In this document: positions 11,086-21,106 of the stretch, piece by piece | Layout of the letters: each line of letters begins with the position of its first letter | Position numbering within the stretch: position 1 is the stretch's first letter | Origin: Paracoccus alkanivorans | GTDB taxonomy: Bacteria; Pseudomonadota; Alphaproteobacteria; Rhodobacterales; Rhodobacteraceae | Direction: 5' to 3' | DNA: 64,000 bases | Assembly (NCBI RefSeq): GCF_003697785.1 | Contig: NZ_QOKZ01000006.1 | Coordinates: 264,044 to 328,043 of the forward strand | Translations under genes and position numbers: made by a program | The notes under the pieces: model-generated | Databases searched by the model: none | What the model was told of the DNA's origin: nothing | What the model saw: the letters and a program-made list of their open reading frames with translations, nothing else

Positions 11086-12033
11086 ATGATCGAACAGGCA
11101 CCGTTCCACCAGCTTCCCGGCGATCCCCTGACACCCGGCTCGGCCTTCTGGGTCAAGGCGGAGGATGGCGTGCGGCTGCGGCTGGCGCTGTGGCGCTGTG
11201 AAACCATCGATCCTGTGGGCGCGGTGCTGCTGTTTCCCGGCCGCACCGAGTATATCGAGAAATACGCCGCCTTCGCCCGGCAACTCACTGATTCGGGCTA
11301 CGAGGTGCTGGCTATCGACTGGCGCGGCCAGGGGCTGTCCGACCGGCTGATCGACGATCCGCGCCCGGGCCATATCGGCAAGTTCACGGATTATCAGCGC
11401 GATGTGATCGAGATGGTCGTGGCCGCCTCCCGGGTCGATCTGCCGAAACCATGGCACCTGCTGGCCCATTCGATGGGCGGCTGCATCGGGCTGGCGGCGC
11501 TGGCCGACGAATTGCCGGTTGCCAGCGCTGTTTTCTCCGCCCCCATGTGGGGGATCGAGTCGCACGGGCTGCCGCGCCCCGCCGTTCTGGCTGTCGCATC
11601 GCTGGCCAGCAGGTTGGGTTTTGGCGAGCGCCCGGCGCCGGGCACCGGTGCGAAGGGCAGCTATTTCATCGACGAGGCGTTCGGCTCCAACCTGCTGACC
11701 CATGATCTTGGCGAATGGACGCGGCTTCTGCACGAGGCGGCGGCATGGCCCGACCTGACCATCGGCGGAGCGAGCTTCCACTGGCTGGGCGAGGCGTTGC
11801 GCGAATGCACAAGGCTGGCCCAGATGCCTTCGCCCGACCTGCCCATGACCGTATCGCTCGGAGACGGGGAGAAGATCGTTTCGGCCGAGGCGATCCGCAA
11901 TCGCGCCGGCCGTTGGGACGACGCCCGCCTGCTGGAATTCGAGCATTGCCGCCACGAAATCATGATGGAAACCCCCGATCTGCGCGAGCGGTTCCTGGAT
12001 GCCGCCCTGCGACAGTTCGATACCGCCCGGTAG
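11086..12033 (+). CDS. Alpha/beta hydrolase, lysophospholipase (PldB)-like
   Basis: A 315-residue serine hydrolase. LLFPGRTEYIEKY (about 48-60) is the oxyanion region as in PldB/monoglyceride lipases, Ser129 in AHSMGG is the nucleophile, and the C-terminal EHCRHEIMME supplies the catalytic His. It has no signal peptide, so a cytoplasmic or membrane-face role in cleaving lysophospholipids or monoglycerides is inferred. Coupling to the SCP2 lipid-binding gene 11 bp upstream supports a lipid substrate. It converges on the peroxiredoxin gene across a shared terminator. Confidence 0.87.
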   Translation: MIEQAPFHQLPGDPLTPGSAFWVKAEDGVRLRLALWRCETIDPVGAVLLFPGRTEYIEKYAAFARQLTDSGYEVLAIDWRGQGLSDRLIDDPRPGHIGKFTDYQRDVIEMVVAASRVDLPKPWHLLAHSMGGCIGLAALADELPVASAVFSAPMWGIESHGLPRPAVLAVASLASRLGFGERPAPGTGAKGSYFIDEAFGSNLLTHDLGEWTRLLHEAAAWPDLTIGGASFHWLGEALRECTRLAQMPSPDLPMTVSLGDGEKIVSAEAIRNRAGRWDDARLLEFEHCRHEIMMETPDLRERFLDAALRQFDTAR

Positions 12034-12122
12034 AGCGGCTTCGGATTTAATCGAATCACGCTGCGACGATCGCAAAGCGGCTTATCGCCGTTTGGACCGA
12101 TCCTTGTTCCAGCCGGATGCAA

Positions 12123-12146
12123 AAAGGGCCGCGAGGGCGGCCCTTT
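12123..12146 (-). terminator. Terminator between converging hydrolase and peroxiredoxin genes
   Basis: A perfect 10-bp stem (AAAGGGCCGC 12123-12132, loop GAGG, GCGGCCCTTT 12137-12146). On the minus strand it ends in TTTTTGC, 20 bp past the peroxiredoxin stop. The A/T arms may let it work in both directions. Confidence 0.88.
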
Positions 12147-12165
12147 CTACATCATGAGGACGGCA

Positions 12166-12714
12166 TCAGGCCGGTTCGGCCACGCGGGCGTTCTGCAACC
12201 AGCTCAGCACCGATTCGGGCGAGGTTTCCCCATAGGGGTCTTCGGGGCAGTTATCGATGCGTCCCGGCTCCTCGAACCACGCCTCGACCACGCCGTCGCG
12301 GACGACGGCGGCATAGCGCCAGGACCGGGCACCAAAGCCCAGGTTGTCCTTGCGCACCAGCATCCCGGCCTTTTCGGTGAACTCGCCCGATCCGTCCGGG
12401 ATCACCGTCACGTTCTGCAGCCCCTGCGCCTTGGCCCATTGATTCATGACGAAACTGTCATTCACCGACATGCAGTAGATCGCATCGATGCCCAGTTCGC
12501 GCATCTGGTCAAAAGCCTTTTCAAAGCCCGGAAGCTGGTAGGTCGAGCAGGTCGGGGTGAACGCGCCGGGCAGCGAGAACAGCACCACCCGCTTGCCCTT
12601 GAAATAGTCGTCCGTGGTCATCTCTTGCCAGCGGAAGGGATTGGGACCACCCACCGCCTCGTCGCGGACACGGGTCTGGAAAGTCACCTGGGGAAGCCTG
12701 TCGCCGATTTTCAT
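12166..12714 (-). CDS. Peroxiredoxin (Prx5 family)
   Basis: A 182-residue thiol peroxidase reducing H2O2 and organic hydroperoxides. The peroxidatic Cys56 lies in GAFTPTCS, the Pro-x3-Thr-x2-Cys motif of Prx5 enzymes, and the C-terminal ETSPESVLSWL is typical. There is no fused glutaredoxin domain, so it needs an external thiol reductant (glutathione/glutaredoxin likely by family). It is monocistronic, converging with the hydrolase gene. Identification is confident. Confidence 0.93.
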   Translation of the reverse strand: MKIGDRLPQVTFQTRVRDEAVGGPNPFRWQEMTTDDYFKGKRVVLFSLPGAFTPTCSTYQLPGFEKAFDQMRELGIDAIYCMSVNDSFVMNQWAKAQGLQNVTVIPDGSGEFTEKAGMLVRKDNLGFGARSWRYAAVVRDGVVEAWFEEPGRIDNCPEDPYGETSPESVLSWLQNARVAEPA

Positions 12715-12861
12715 CTGTATCGTCCTTTATCATCCAAAACGCCTCCCCCCTTTTCACCCGCGCCGCAACGCAGCGCGGATATGCAGATGCAGCATGACCA
12801 GCGCCGTTGATCAACCCCCCGTTTGCGATTAGGTAGAAGAAAACTCATCGAAAGGTCGGAG

Positions 12862-13815
12862 ATGACCGAGACGACTTCCCCGCCCCGCCTGCGCCATCCT
12901 GAAAAGGCCCATCGCGCCGATCAGTCGCAGCCCCGGAAACCCGACTGGATCCGGGTCAAGGCCCCTACGTCCGAAGGCTACAAGCAGACCCGCGACATCC
13001 TGCGCGAGAATCGCCTCTCGACCGTCTGCGAAGAGGCCGGCTGCCCCAATGTCGGCGAATGCTGGAGCCAGGGTCACGCCACCATGATGATCATGGGCGA
13101 GATCTGCACGCGCGGCTGTTCCTTCTGCAACGTCATCACCGGCAAGCCCGATTCGCTCGACGTGTTCGAGCCGGGGCGGGTCGCCCATGCGGTGCAGAAG
13201 CTGGGCCTGAACCATGTCGTCATCACCTCGGTCGATCGCGACGACCTGGACGATGGCGGGGCCGAGCATTTCGCCCAGACCATCCGCGCCATCCGCCACC
13301 GCTCGCCCGGTTCGACCATCGAGGTGCTGACCCCGGATTTCCTGAAATCCAAACCCGGATCGCTGGAAACCGTGGTCGAGGCGCGGCCCGACGTGTTCAA
13401 CCATAACCTGGAAACCGTTCCGGGCCTTTACCCATCGGTTCGTCCGGGTGCCCGTTATTTCCACTCGCTGCGGCTGTTGCAGCGGGTCAAGGAGCTGGAC
13501 CCAGCAATGTTCACCAAGTCCGGCATCATGGTCGGGCTGGGCGAGGACCGGCAAAGCGTATTGCAGGTGATGGACGACATGCGCGCCGCCGATGTCGATT
13601 TCATCACCATCGGGCAATATCTGCAACCGACCCCGAAACATCACCGGCTTGACCGCTTCGTCACGCCCGAGGAATTCGCGGCCTACGAGAAATCGGCCTA
13701 TGGCAAGGGCTTCCTGATGGTGTCGGCCACGCCGCTGACACGCTCTTCATATCACGCGGGGGACGATTTCGCCCGGTTGCGCAGCGCGCGTCTGGAAAAA
13801 CTCGGGCGCGCCTGA
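12862..13815 (+). CDS. lipA: Lipoyl synthase
   Basis: A 317-residue radical-SAM enzyme that inserts two sulfurs into octanoyl-protein to make the lipoyl cofactor of 2-oxoacid dehydrogenases and the glycine-cleavage H protein. The auxiliary cluster motif [12 protein letters not shown], the SAM-cluster motif CTRGCSFC and the C-terminal TRSSYHAG are all present. I prefer ATG 12862 (MTETTSPP) because AAAGG lies a few bases upstream; an in-frame TTG at 12823 would add 13 residues. No lipB is adjacent. Confidence 0.96.
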   Translation: MTETTSPPRLRHPEKAHRADQSQPRKPDWIRVKAPTSEGYKQTRDILRENRLSTVCEEAGCPNVGECWSQGHATMMIMGEICTRGCSFCNVITGKPDSLDVFEPGRVAHAVQKLGLNHVVITSVDRDDLDDGGAEHFAQTIRAIRHRSPGSTIEVLTPDFLKSKPGSLETVVEARPDVFNHNLETVPGLYPSVRPGARYFHSLRLLQRVKELDPAMFTKSGIMVGLGEDRQSVLQVMDDMRAADVDFITIGQYLQPTPKHHRLDRFVTPEEFAAYEKSAYGKGFLMVSATPLTRSSYHAGDDFARLRSARLEKLGRA

Positions 13816-13845
13816 ACCGGTCATCTACCCGCCTACGAACGCGGA

Positions 13846-14838
13846 TTATCGCGGTTCCGCTGCCGTTACGTCGTCGCTGCGCCGGATCCGGCCGGGCGGG
13901 ACACCGATGACCCGCTTGAAGGCCCGCGCGAATGCCGCCTGCGAGCCATAGCCCAACCGATATGCGACCGAGGCGATGGATTCGCCATCGCGTCCTATCC
14001 ACTGGGCGGCAAGCCGCATCCGGAGATCGGTCGTGTAGCGCAAGGGGCTGGTCCCGACAATTGCTGTGAAACGCTCTGAAAACACCGAGCGGGACGCACC
14101 CATCAATTTCGCCATCGCCGGCACGTCCCAATCCCTGCCCGGATCGCGATGCAACTCGACCAGCACCCGGGCAAGGCGGGGATCGCGCAACGCTGTCAGG
14201 ACACCCGAGACATCGTCACAGCCGCATTCCACCCAGCCCCGCACGATCAGAGCCGCGATCACATCGGCAAGACGCGCCAGAACACCCGCCGAACCGGGGC
14301 GGTCCTGCGCCATTTCGGCATCCATCGCAGCCAATATGGCCCGCATTTCCGGCTGACGGTCCAGTAATGCGCCGACCGACATCGCTTCGGGCATCAGGGC
14401 GATCAGGGGATGCATGGTGACCAGGTCAAGTTCCATGACACCGGTCAGGATGGTCGTGTCCAGGGTCCGGCAGGTCTTGTCATCGCAATCGCGGATCTCG
14501 CAAAAGGCCCGGCACAAGGCCTGCGGCGTATAGGTGGCGATATCCCGAACGACGATCCCGGGGGCCGATGAAAGGCTGTGGTCATGTCCGCGCGGGATCA
14601 GCACGGCGTCACCGGCTTCGAGCCGGCGCGGAGCCATGCCCGGCAATGCCAGGATAGCCCCGCCTTGCCCGATGAAGTGAAAGCGCGCACCGGTTCCCGC
14701 GGGAAACCGCACGCCGAATGGCGGTGTCAAGCGCAGGCGGGAATAGCTGGCCCCGCGCAGACGCATTCCCAGAAGGACCTCGCTGACCGCATCGCGGCCC
14801 GGGGAAGTTTCAGAGTTTCGATCAAACATGAGAGACAA
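13846..14838 (-). CDS. AraC-family transcriptional regulator with N-terminal cupin
   Basis: A 330-residue regulator. The first half is a cupin-like sensor (RFHFIGQGGAILAL, then GDAVLIPRGHDHSL near residue 90). The C-terminal 100 residues form the double HTH of AraC proteins (MAKLMGASRSVFSERF and SVAYRLGYGSQAAFARAFK). It is divergent from the MFS exporter gene with a 69-bp shared upstream region, so it most likely controls that exporter. Its inducer is unknown. A Cys pair (CDDKTC) mid-protein could be redox- or metal-responsive, which is speculative. Confidence 0.9.
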   Translation of the reverse strand: MSLMFDRNSETSPGRDAVSEVLLGMRLRGASYSRLRLTPPFGVRFPAGTGARFHFIGQGGAILALPGMAPRRLEAGDAVLIPRGHDHSLSSAPGIVVRDIATYTPQALCRAFCEIRDCDDKTCRTLDTTILTGVMELDLVTMHPLIALMPEAMSVGALLDRQPEMRAILAAMDAEMAQDRPGSAGVLARLADVIAALIVRGWVECGCDDVSGVLTALRDPRLARVLVELHRDPGRDWDVPAMAKLMGASRSVFSERFTAIVGTSPLRYTTDLRMRLAAQWIGRDGESIASVAYRLGYGSQAAFARAFKRVIGVPPGRIRRSDDVTAAEPR

Positions 14839-14907
14839 AATGGCATGAATAATCCGGACTGACCAGCCAGATAAAGCGCAGTTGCAATTTCCATCAAGGA
14901 TCGGATC

Positions 14908-16113
14908 ATGCCGACAGATACATTTCCCGAAACGGCAGCAAGCCCGGATTCATTCATCTCCCCCGCCGCCGAGCGTCCCGCGTGGGGCGCTGTCTTTTCC
15001 ATGTCACTGGGCGTCTTTGCGCTGGTGACCGCCGAGTTCCTGCCCGCGAGCCTGCTGACCCCGCTTGCCGAAGGGCTGCAGATCAGCAAGGGCGGAGCAG
15101 GTCAGGCCGTGACCGCCACGGCTTTTGTCGCCCTGATTTCCAGCCTGCTGACCTCGGTCGTGACCCGGGGGATTGATCGGCGGCTGGTGCTGATCGGCTT
15201 TTCGGTCCTGCTGATCCTGTCGAACCTGATCGTCGCGACGGCGCCGGGACTGCCGCTGCTGCTGCTGGGGCGCGTGCTGCTGGGGGTGGCGCTTGGCGGA
15301 TTCTGGACCCTGTCCGTGGCGACCGTGATGCGCCTTGTGCCCGAGAGCGCGATCCCGCGCGCCCTCGCGATCATGTTCATGGGAGTTTCGGCCGCCACCG
15401 TCTTTGCCGTTCCGGTTGGCAGCTATCTGGGCGCGCTGATCGGCTGGCGCGGGGTATTTTTCGCGGCCACCGGCCTCGGCATGCTGGCGCTATTGGTGCA
15501 GATCGTCACGCTGCCTTCCCTGCCATCGCGCGGCAAGGCAAGGCTGGGCACGCTGATCGAGGTTCTGGGCCGTCCCGGTATCGGCATCGGCATGATCGCC
15601 GTGCTGCTGGTCTTTGCCGGGCATTTCACCTTCTTCACCTATATCCGCCCGTTTCTGGAACTGGTCACTGGCGTCGGGGTGGATGGCGTCACCGCGATCC
15701 TCTTTGCCTTCGGAATCGCCAATTTCGCGGGCACCTACCTGATCGCCTATGTCATTGACCGGTCACTCTGGCTGGCCCTGCTGGCGATGCCCCTGACGAT
15801 GGCGATACTTGCCCTGCTGCTTTCCTCCCTGGGCGGCACGGCAGCGCTCGACGCGGCGATGGTGGGACTGTGGGGGCTGGTCTTCGCCGGCGTCCCGGTC
15901 TCGTGGTCCACCTGGATCACGCGCTCCATGCCCGACGAGGCCGAGGCCGGCGGCGGTCTGATCGTCGCGGCGATCAACCTTGCCATCGCGACCGGGGCGG
16001 CAGGAGGCGGCGCCGTGCTTGAACTTTCCGGTCCACGCGGCGTGTTTCTGGTCAGCGGGCTGATCCTCGGCCTCGCCGTGCTGGCCATCCTGACCAGGGT
16101 CCGGGTCAGATAA
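14908..16113 (+). CDS. MFS transporter, drug/sugar-efflux (arabinose-exporter) type
   Basis: A 401-residue inner-membrane protein with about 12 hydrophobic segments and a short hydrophilic N-terminus. The signatures PASLLTPLAEGLQIS and LGVALGGFWTLSVATVMRL match the DHA1 drug:H+ antiporter group (AraJ/YdhP-like). AAGGATC precedes the ATG. It is divergent from an AraC/cupin regulator, a common arrangement for inducible exporters. Substrate unknown. Confidence 0.9.
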   Translation: MPTDTFPETAASPDSFISPAAERPAWGAVFSMSLGVFALVTAEFLPASLLTPLAEGLQISKGGAGQAVTATAFVALISSLLTSVVTRGIDRRLVLIGFSVLLILSNLIVATAPGLPLLLLGRVLLGVALGGFWTLSVATVMRLVPESAIPRALAIMFMGVSAATVFAVPVGSYLGALIGWRGVFFAATGLGMLALLVQIVTLPSLPSRGKARLGTLIEVLGRPGIGIGMIAVLLVFAGHFTFFTYIRPFLELVTGVGVDGVTAILFAFGIANFAGTYLIAYVIDRSLWLALLAMPLTMAILALLLSSLGGTAALDAAMVGLWGLVFAGVPVSWSTWITRSMPDEAEAGGGLIVAAINLAIATGAAGGGAVLELSGPRGVFLVSGLILGLAVLAILTRVRVR

Positions 16114-16136
16114 GCGGCCTGTGCCATCGAAGCGGC

Positions 16137-16160
16137 ACCGGCGCTCACGCGGGCGCCGGT
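16137..16160. terminator. GC-rich hairpin between converging MFS and hutC genes
   Basis: An 8-bp perfect stem (ACCGGCGC 16137-16144, GCGCCGGT 16153-16160, 8-nt loop) lies in the 71-bp gap between two converging genes. It has no U-run, so intrinsic termination is only likely, not certain. Confidence 0.5.
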
Positions 16161-16184
16161 CACAAGCGGCCAGAGCCGGATTTC

Positions 16185-16898
16185 TCAGTCCGCGGTGCTG
16201 ATGACATATCCGGGATGGCAGGCGATGCGGACGGTGGTGATCGGGCCCGTATCGTTCCAGGTGCTGCGATGCAGAATCAACAGCGCCTGCCCCTTCGGAA
16301 CCCCGAGCATGCGCGCGTCCCGCGCATCGGCATTCTCGGCCGAAAAGGCGATATCCGCGCGCAGATAGGGGGCGTTGCGCACCAGCCATTCATTGGCGTT
16401 CTGATGGCGGAAATCGACCTTGTCGAGACCCGGCACCGAATCCGGGTTGATCCAGCGGTCCTCGAACTGGAACGCCCGCTCATCGCCATAATGCACGGCG
16501 CGCAGATGGATGAACTCCCGGCCGGGCGGGACGCCGATCCGCGCGGCCGTCTCGTCCGGGATCGGACTGCGCCGCTGCGCGACGACGCGATGGCCGTATT
16601 TCATCCCGGCACGCTCGATCTGCTCGCGGACAATGGGGATGGTGAAGATCGCCTTACGGACGGGATTGAGCGCCACCCGCGTGCCCGCCCGCCGCCTGCG
16701 GTCCAGCAGCCCCTCATCGGCCAGCAATTGCAGCGCCTTGTTGACCGTCGCCCGCGCCACGCCGAAGGTGACGGCCAGATCGGCCTCGTCGGGAATCCGT
16801 TCGCCCTGCTGCCATTCCCGCTCGACGATACGACGGCGCACCTCGCCCGCGATGAGCTGCGCCTTGGGCGAGGTCGAGCCGGGCTGACGGTCGTTCAC
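16185..16898 (-). CDS. hutC: Histidine utilization repressor HutC (GntR family)
   Basis: A 237-residue regulator of the HutC subfamily of GntR proteins. The N-terminal winged HTH (DEADLAVTFGVARATVNKAL) is followed by a UTRA ligand domain (REFIHLRAVHYGDERAFQFE, then DRWINPDSVP) that binds urocanate in studied HutC proteins and releases DNA. It overlaps the hutF stop by four bases (16895-16898) and so is co-expressed with hutF, giving autoregulation. Candidate operators lie at 18309-18344 between hutF and hutI. Confidence 0.93.
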   Translation of the reverse strand: MNDRQPGSTSPKAQLIAGEVRRRIVEREWQQGERIPDEADLAVTFGVARATVNKALQLLADEGLLDRRRRAGTRVALNPVRKAIFTIPIVREQIERAGMKYGHRVVAQRRSPIPDETAARIGVPPGREFIHLRAVHYGDERAFQFEDRWINPDSVPGLDKVDFRHQNANEWLVRNAPYLRADIAFSAENADARDARMLGVPKGQALLILHRSTWNDTGPITTVRIACHPGYVISTAD

Positions 16899-18259
16899 AT
16901 CCGCTCCTGCAATCTGGTGATCCGGGCCATGTATTCGGCAGTGATCCGGTCACGGTCAATATGCCGTCCGTCACGGACCACATGCCGCCCCGCCGCCCAG
17001 ACATCGCGGATCAATCCATCGCCACCGGCAAAGATCAGGCTGTCCAGCATCTGGTCGCCATCGCGCGCCGCCATCACCGGGTTTTGCAGCGACACCGCGC
17101 AGAAATCGGCCCAGAGCCCCGCCCGGATCGCGCCGCTTTCGCGTCCGGCGGCACGCGCACCACCCTCCAGCCCGGCCTCGTAGAGCACCCGCCCGGTCGA
17201 GCGTTCGGGCTGCGCCAGGATGGCGCGGGCGGTATCGCGCAGGCGCTGGCTGTATTCCAGCGTGCGCAGTTCCTCGATCAGCGAGATGCGGATATTGCTG
17301 TCCGAGCCGAAGCCGAGCCGCCCCCCGGCCCCGCGCCAGGTGGTGCCGTTGAAGATACCGTCGCCAAGGCTGGATTCGGTAATCGGGCACAGCCCCGCCA
17401 CGGCGCCGGCCCCAGCCAGCCTGCGGGTTTCGTCCTCGGTCATGTGGGTCAGGTGGATCAGCGTCCAGTTGCCGTCCGGGGCGTGGTTGTCCAGCAGCCA
17501 CTCGACCGGGCGAAGCCCGTGGGTTGCCTGCACCTCCTCGATCTCGGGGATCTGCTCGGCCAGGTGCATGTGCAGCGGACGGCCCGGGCGCAGCGCGGTG
17601 CAGGCCGCCAAGCCTTCGGGGCTGACGGCACGCAGGGAATGCGGCGCCACCCCGATCCCGGCATCAAGGGGCAGGTCGTGCAGGCTTGCCTCGGCGGCGT
17701 CCAGCAGGCGGGCGAAGCCATCCGGATCGGTGCCGAAACGCGCCTGTCCGGGGCCGAGCGGCCGCCCGTCGCAGCCGCCGAACTGGTAATGCACCGGCAA
17801 CAGCGTCAGCCCGATTCCGGTCCGGCTGGCGGCTGCGGCGATGCGTTCGGACATCTCGGCGATATTGTCATAGCCCGCGCCGCCGGGGCGGTGATGCAGG
17901 TAATGGAATTCGACATTGGTGGCATAGCCCGCCTCCAGCATCTCCATCTGCACCAGCGCGGCGATGGCCTCGACATCCTCGGGGGTCAGGTGATCGAGAA
18001 AGCGGAACATGATCTGCCGCCATGTCCAGAACGTGTCGCGGGGATGGGGGCCGCGCGCCTCGGACAGCCCGGCCATGGCGCGCTGGAAGGCATGCGAATG
18101 CAGGTTCGCCATCGCGGGCAGCAGCAATTCGACCCGCTGGCCATCCGGCGCGGCATCGGGCGTGACCGCCCTGATACGGCCATCGGCGGCCAGTTCGACC
18201 CGCGTATTCCGCGCCCATCCGCCGGGCAACAATGCCTGCTCCGCCCATATCACGGTCAT
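16895..18259 (-). CDS. hutF: Formimidoylglutamate deiminase
   Basis: A 454-residue amidohydrolase-superfamily enzyme turning N-formimidoyl-L-glutamate into N-formyl-L-glutamate and ammonia, step four of the five-step histidine pathway. Metal-binding ANLHSHAFQRAMAG, then HMHLAEQ, HLTHM and the late GFGSDSNIRI are visible. I chose ATG 18259 (MTVIWAEQ) because GGAGGAAAGGAAG precedes it; the frame runs open to 18343, but that would cross the intergenic operator area. It is transcribed with hutC, divergently from hutI. Confidence 0.94.
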   Translation of the reverse strand: MTVIWAEQALLPGGWARNTRVELAADGRIRAVTPDAAPDGQRVELLLPAMANLHSHAFQRAMAGLSEARGPHPRDTFWTWRQIMFRFLDHLTPEDVEAIAALVQMEMLEAGYATNVEFHYLHHRPGGAGYDNIAEMSERIAAAASRTGIGLTLLPVHYQFGGCDGRPLGPGQARFGTDPDGFARLLDAAEASLHDLPLDAGIGVAPHSLRAVSPEGLAACTALRPGRPLHMHLAEQIPEIEEVQATHGLRPVEWLLDNHAPDGNWTLIHLTHMTEDETRRLAGAGAVAGLCPITESSLGDGIFNGTTWRGAGGRLGFGSDSNIRISLIEELRTLEYSQRLRDTARAILAQPERSTGRVLYEAGLEGGARAAGRESGAIRAGLWADFCAVSLQNPVMAARDGDQMLDSLIFAGGDGLIRDVWAAGRHVVRDGRHIDRDRITAEYMARITRLQERM

Positions 18260-18308
18260 CCCGTCTTCCTTTCCTCCGGTCACGGTCGGACGGCGATTGA
18301 CGCCCGAT

Positions 18309-18344
18309 AAGTTTATACATATAGAATAATTAAGTTTAGACATA
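18309..18344. promoter_or_regulatory. Candidate HutC operator: tandem AAGTTTAKACATA repeats
   Basis: The 110-bp hutF-hutI divergent region is AT-rich and holds two 13-bp direct repeats differing by one base: AAGTTTATACATA (18309-18321) and AAGTTTAGACATA (18332-18344), 23 bp apart. A repressor bound here could silence both arms. Assignment to HutC is inference from position. Confidence 0.5.
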
Positions 18345-18369
18345 ATTCAATATCGAAAACGGGGCAACC

Positions 18370-19572
18370 ATGCGGCTTCTCAGCAATGCCAGGCTTGCGC
18401 GGATTGACGGGAAATCAGCGCATTACGCGGTGAGCGAACCATTGTCGCTGGTCATGCGGGGCGACCGAATCGCGTGGATCGGGGCGGCGGATGCGCTGCC
18501 TGACGAATTCGCGGGGGCCGTGCCGCATGACCTTGGCGGGCGGATCGTCACGCCGGGGCTGATCGATTGCCACAGCCATATCGTCTTTGGCGGCGACCGC
18601 GCCCGTGAATTCGAGATGCGGTTGGAAGGCGCCAGCTACGAGGAAATCGCGCGGGCGGGAGGCGGCATCCTCTCGACCGTCAAACATACCCGCGAGGCGG
18701 ATGAGGCCAGCCTTCTGGCCTCGGCGCTGCCGCGCGTCGATGCACTGCTGGCCGAAGGCGTGACCACGCTGGAGATCAAGTCGGGCTATGGTCTGGATAT
18801 CGAGACCGAGATCAAGATGCTGCGCGTGGCCCGCCGGATCGGGCAGGAGCGCCGCGTGACCATCCGCACGACATGGCTGGCCGCCCATGCCCTGCCGCCG
18901 GAATACAGGGAGGACCGGGCGAGCTATCTGCGCGATGTCATCATCGCGGGGATGGAGCGCGCCCATGCCGAGGGGCTGATCGACGCGGTGGACGGGTTCT
19001 GCGAGGGCATCGCCTTCACGCGCGACGAGATGGCGCAGGTCTTCGATCACGCCGCCCGCCTTGGCCTGCCGGTCAAGCTGCATGCCGAGCAATTGTCGGA
19101 CCTGGGCGGGGCGGCGATGGCCGCGCGGCATGGTGCGTTGTCGGCGGATCACCTGGAATATCTGGGTGCGGATGGAATCGAAGCCATGGCAGCCTCGGGC
19201 ACGGTGGCGGTGCTGCTGCCCGGTGCCTTCTATACGCTGCGCGAAACGCAATTGCCGCCGGTGCAGGCACTGCGCGATGCCGGGGTGCCGATGGCACTGG
19301 CCACGGATTGCAATCCGGGCTCCTCGCCGCTGACCTCGCTTCTGCTGGTCATGAACATGGCCGCGACGCTGTTCCGGATGACGCCCTCGGAATGCCTGGC
19401 GGGTGTCACCGCCCATGCCGCCCGTGCGCTTGGCATGGGTGATCGCGGCGCGATCACGGTGGGCAGCCGCGCCGACCTGGCGATCTGGAATATCACCCAT
19501 CCGGCCGAACTCAGCTATCGGATCGGCTTCAACCCGCTTCATGCCCGCATCTACGGAGGCGAATTTGCCTGA
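18370..19572 (+). CDS. hutI: Imidazolonepropionase
   Basis: A 400-residue cytosolic amidohydrolase that opens 4-imidazolone-5-propionate to N-formimidoyl-L-glutamate. The [15 protein letters not shown] metal motif, [19 protein letters not shown] and TDCNPGSSP (metal-binding Asp) are all present. The length matches the family (about 405). It is the first gene of the plus-strand hut operon; hutH starts 8 bp inside its 3' end. Firm identification. Confidence 0.96.
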   Translation: MRLLSNARLARIDGKSAHYAVSEPLSLVMRGDRIAWIGAADALPDEFAGAVPHDLGGRIVTPGLIDCHSHIVFGGDRAREFEMRLEGASYEEIARAGGGILSTVKHTREADEASLLASALPRVDALLAEGVTTLEIKSGYGLDIETEIKMLRVARRIGQERRVTIRTTWLAAHALPPEYREDRASYLRDVIIAGMERAHAEGLIDAVDGFCEGIAFTRDEMAQVFDHAARLGLPVKLHAEQLSDLGGAAMAARHGALSADHLEYLGADGIEAMAASGTVAVLLPGAFYTLRETQLPPVQALRDAGVPMALATDCNPGSSPLTSLLLVMNMAATLFRMTPSECLAGVTAHAARALGMGDRGAITVGSRADLAIWNITHPAELSYRIGFNPLHARIYGGEFA

Positions 19573-21106
19573 ACTGATCCTCACCCCCGGCGAGGCAACC
19601 CTTGCCCAGCTTGAACGCGTCTGGCGCGAGGGGCTGGCCGTCCGGCTGGCTGACAGCGCCCGCGCGGGTATCGATGCCTCGGCGGCGCAGATCGAGGCTG
19701 CCGCGAATGGCAATCAGCCGGTCTATGGCGTGAATACCGGTTTCGGCAAGCTGGCCTCGATCAAGATCCGGGCCGAGGATACCGCAACGCTGCAACGCAA
19801 CCTGATCCTGTCGCATTGCTGCGGCGTGGGCGAGCCGGTCGAGCCCGAGACCACAAGGCTGATCATGGTGCTGAAGCTTCTGTCGCTCGGGCGCGGCGCG
19901 TCGGGTGTGCGGCCCGAGGTGATCGCGCTGATCGAGGGAATGCTGGCCCGCGACGTGCTGCCGGTGATCCCCGCGCAGGGCTCGGTCGGGGCCTCGGGCG
20001 ATCTGGCGCCGCTGGCGCATATGGCCGCCGTGATGCTGGGCGAGGGCCGCGCCACCCATGACGGGCACGAGATGAGCGGCGCCGAGGCCTTGGCGGTGGC
20101 GGGGCTGGCGCCGGTGGTGCTGGCCGCCAAGGAAGGGCTGGCGCTGATCAACGGCACACAGGTCTCGACCGCATTCGCGCTGGCCGGGCTGTTCGAGGCA
20201 TTCGCCTCGGCCCGTGCCGCGCTGGTTACATCGGCGCTGTCCACCGACGCGATCATGGGCTCGACCGCGCCTTTCCTGGACGAGATCCACCAGCTGCGCG
20301 GCCATCGCGGTCAGATCCTGTCGGCGCGGGTCATCCGGGGGCTGATGGAGGGCAGCGAGATCCGCGAAAGCCACCGCGAGGGCGATGCCCGCGTGCAGGA
20401 CCCCTATTGCATCCGCTGCCAGCCGCAGGTGACCGGCGCCTGTCTCGACCTGCTCTGGCAGGCCGCCCACACGCTGCGGATCGAGGCGAATGCCGCCACC
20501 GACAACCCGCTGGTGCTGGCCGAGGCCGGGCGGATCGTCTCGGGCGGGAATTTCCACGCCGAGCCGGTGGGTTTCGCCGCCGACCAGATCGCGCTGGCCA
20601 TCGCCGAGATCGGCGCCATCGCGCAGCGCCGCATTGCGCTGATGGTGGACCCGGCGCTGAGCCATGACCTGCCGCCCTTCCTGACCCCCGATCCGGGGCT
20701 GAACAGCGGGCTGATGATCGCCGAGGTCACCAGCGCCGCGCTGATGAGCGAGAACAAGCACCTGGCCAATCCCTGCAGCACCGATTCCACGCCCACAAGC
20801 GCCAACCAAGAGGATCATGTCAGCATGGCCGCCCATGGCGCGCGGCGCTTGCGGCGCATGAATGCCAACCTGTCGCAGATCATCGGGATCGAGGCGCTTT
20901 GCGCGGCGGCGGGGGTGGAGTTCCGCGCGCCCCTTGCGACATCAGGCCCGTTGCGGGCGGTGATCGCCCGGCTGCGCGAAACCGTCCCGGCGCTGGATCA
21001 GGACCGCTACCTCGCCCCCGACCTGGCCGAAGCGGCCATGCTGGTCCGCTCGGGCGCATTGGCCGGCGCGGTGCCCGCCGGTCTTCTGAAGGAGGTCTGC
21101 CCGTGA
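19565..21106 (+). CDS. hutH: Histidine ammonia-lyase
   Basis: A 513-residue enzyme deaminating L-histidine to trans-urocanate, the entry step of the pathway. The Ala143-Ser144-Gly145 triad in [12 protein letters not shown] cyclises to the MIO electrophile. The start is a TTG ([11 protein letters not shown]) at 19565, preceded by GGAGG at 19555-19559 and overlapping the end of hutI by 8 bp; no suitable ATG exists nearby and the TTG gives the usual length near 510. It overlaps hutG by four bases at its 3' end. Confidence 0.96.
   Translation: MPELILTPGEATLAQLERVWREGLAVRLADSARAGIDASAAQIEAAANGNQPVYGVNTGFGKLASIKIRAEDTATLQRNLILSHCCGVGEPVEPETTRLIMVLKLLSLGRGASGVRPEVIALIEGMLARDVLPVIPAQGSVGASGDLAPLAHMAAVMLGEGRATHDGHEMSGAEALAVAGLAPVVLAAKEGLALINGTQVSTAFALAGLFEAFASARAALVTSALSTDAIMGSTAPFLDEIHQLRGHRGQILSARVIRGLMEGSEIRESHREGDARVQDPYCIRCQPQVTGACLDLLWQAAHTLRIEANAATDNPLVLAEAGRIVSGGNFHAEPVGFAADQIALAIAEIGAIAQRRIALMVDPALSHDLPPFLTPDPGLNSGLMIAEVTSAALMSENKHLANPCSTDSTPTSANQEDHVSMAAHGARRLRRMNANLSQIIGIEALCAAAGVEFRAPLATSGPLRAVIARLRETVPALDQDRYLAPDLAEAAMLVRSGALAGAVPAGLLKEVCP

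Noticed and set aside
10729..12075. Long upstream extension of the TPR-protein frame on the minus strand
   Set aside because: It is antisense to the SCP2 and hydrolase genes, lacks any domain pattern, and the signal peptide marks the true start at 10683 (or 10728).
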